Part shown: piece after piece, positions 63,680 through 64,000 of the stretch
Position numbering within the stretch: position 1 is the stretch's first letter
Layout of the letters: every line of letters starts with the position of its first letter
Assembly: GCF_003206045.1 (NCBI RefSeq)
Contig: NZ_PZJM01000003.1
Span: 580,037-644,036 of the forward strand
DNA length: 64,000 nucleotides
Origin: Salinicola lusitanus
GTDB lineage: Bacteria > Pseudomonadota > Gammaproteobacteria > Pseudomonadales > Halomonadaceae
Direction: 5' to 3'
Notes under the pieces: model-generated
Seen by the model: only the letters and a program-made list of their open reading frames with translations
What the model was told of the DNA's origin: nothing
Databases searched by the model: none
Program-made: the position numbers and the translations under genes

Positions 63680-64000
63680 ATGACCACAACGAAACGACGC
63701 GTGCGAATGGGCATGATCGGGGGTGGTGAAGGCGCCTTCATCGGCCGGGTGCATCGCCTGGCTGCCGCCCTGGACGGTGAGCTGGAACTGGTCTGCGCCA
63801 ACTTCAGCCGCGACCCCGGCAACAACGTCCGCACCGGCGAGGCCTGCGACCTGTCGACACGGCGCCTCTACCCCGACTGGCAGTCGCTGATCGATGGCGA
63901 ACGCCAGCTCCCCGAGGACCAGCGCATGGATATGCTGGTCGTGGTCACCCCCAACCATCTGCACGTACCCATCAGCCAGACCGCGCTCGACGCGGGCTTC
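63680..64000 (+). CDS. Gfo/Idh/MocA-family dehydrogenase, 5-prime part
   Basis: The first 107 residues of an NAD(P)-dependent sugar/inositol dehydrogenase; it runs off the window end. ATG 63680 with GGAGG 5 bases upstream. The Rossmann motif is RMGMIGGGEGAFIGRVHRLAA (about 9-29), and VVVTPNHLHVPIS (about 87-99) is typical of the family. Under the operator at 63612 and the divergent LacI regulator. Further catabolic genes should follow. Confidence 0.88.
   Translation, partial: MTTTKRRVRMGMIGGGEGAFIGRVHRLAAALDGELELVCANFSRDPGNNVRTGEACDLSTRRLYPDWQSLIDGERQLPEDQRMDMLVVVTPNHLHVPISQTALDAGF

Overview
The window is a gene-dense, GC-rich piece of a gammaproteobacterial chromosome. The bo3-type quinol oxidase, RlmA, thiopurine methyltransferase, an LldD-type lactate dehydrogenase and many LysR/AraC/TetR/LacI-controlled catabolic genes fit a moderately halophilic member of the Halomonadaceae (Halomonas/Salinicola-like). 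That placement is inference from gene content, not from a phylogeny. I see no rRNA, tRNA, CRISPR array, prophage or insertion sequence.

Layout. 1-8.4 kb: a catalase, then cyoABCD (cytochrome bo quinol oxidase, genes overlapping by ATGA), then an AraC regulator divergent from an aldo/keto reductase. 8.4-16.6 kb: a Cro-like regulator with three tandem palindromes at its promoter, a GAF-GGDEF-EAL protein, rlmA, an N-methyltryptophan/sarcosine oxidase-like flavoenzyme, a dicarboxylate/glutamate symporter, a YghU-like GST and an NAD(P)-binding protein divergent from an HxlR regulator. 16.7-22.2 kb: an AcoR-like sigma-54 activator divergent from a flavin monooxygenase plus a butanediol-type dehydrogenase. 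The intergenic region carries a 20-bp perfect palindrome, a second copy two helical turns away, and a clear -24/-12 promoter. 22.5-26.9 kb: a periplasmic molybdopterin oxidoreductase, its membrane cytochrome b, a secreted Met/His/Asp repeat protein and a divergent two-component system. 27-34 kb: an FMN reductase, an MFS exporter, then a LysR regulator divergent from methylmalonate/malonate-semialdehyde dehydrogenase and an omega-amino-acid aminotransferase (beta-alanine-type catabolism). 34-40.5 kb: two thiopurine methyltransferase paralogues flank an amino-acid ABC importer, a DadA/PuuB-like oxidase and an IclR regulator; a short aminotransferase tail remnant lies beside the IclR gene. 40.6-45 kb: an AT-rich leader and a 1330-residue acidic protein with hydrophobic Gly/Ala helices and four about 115-residue C-terminal repeats, closed by a strong terminator. 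45.6-64 kb: a lipoprotein, a mechanosensitive channel, a DUF2231/PQQ-dehydrogenase pair, lldD, a flavin reductase fusion and GST/LysR, SDR/TetR and quinone reductase/TetR divergent pairs with visible operators. These are followed by a second methionine aminopeptidase, a DUF2252 protein, a GNAT enzyme and a LacI regulator divergent from a truncated Gfo/Idh/MocA gene with a TGTAACCGGTTACA operator.

Strongest candidates for something new: (1) the large repeat protein at 40960-44952; (2) the molybdoenzyme/cytochrome b/repeat-protein/two-component module at 22.5-26.9 kb; (3) the sigma-54 monooxygenase module with its repeated leader; (4) a gene-conversion tract between the two methyltransferase genes.
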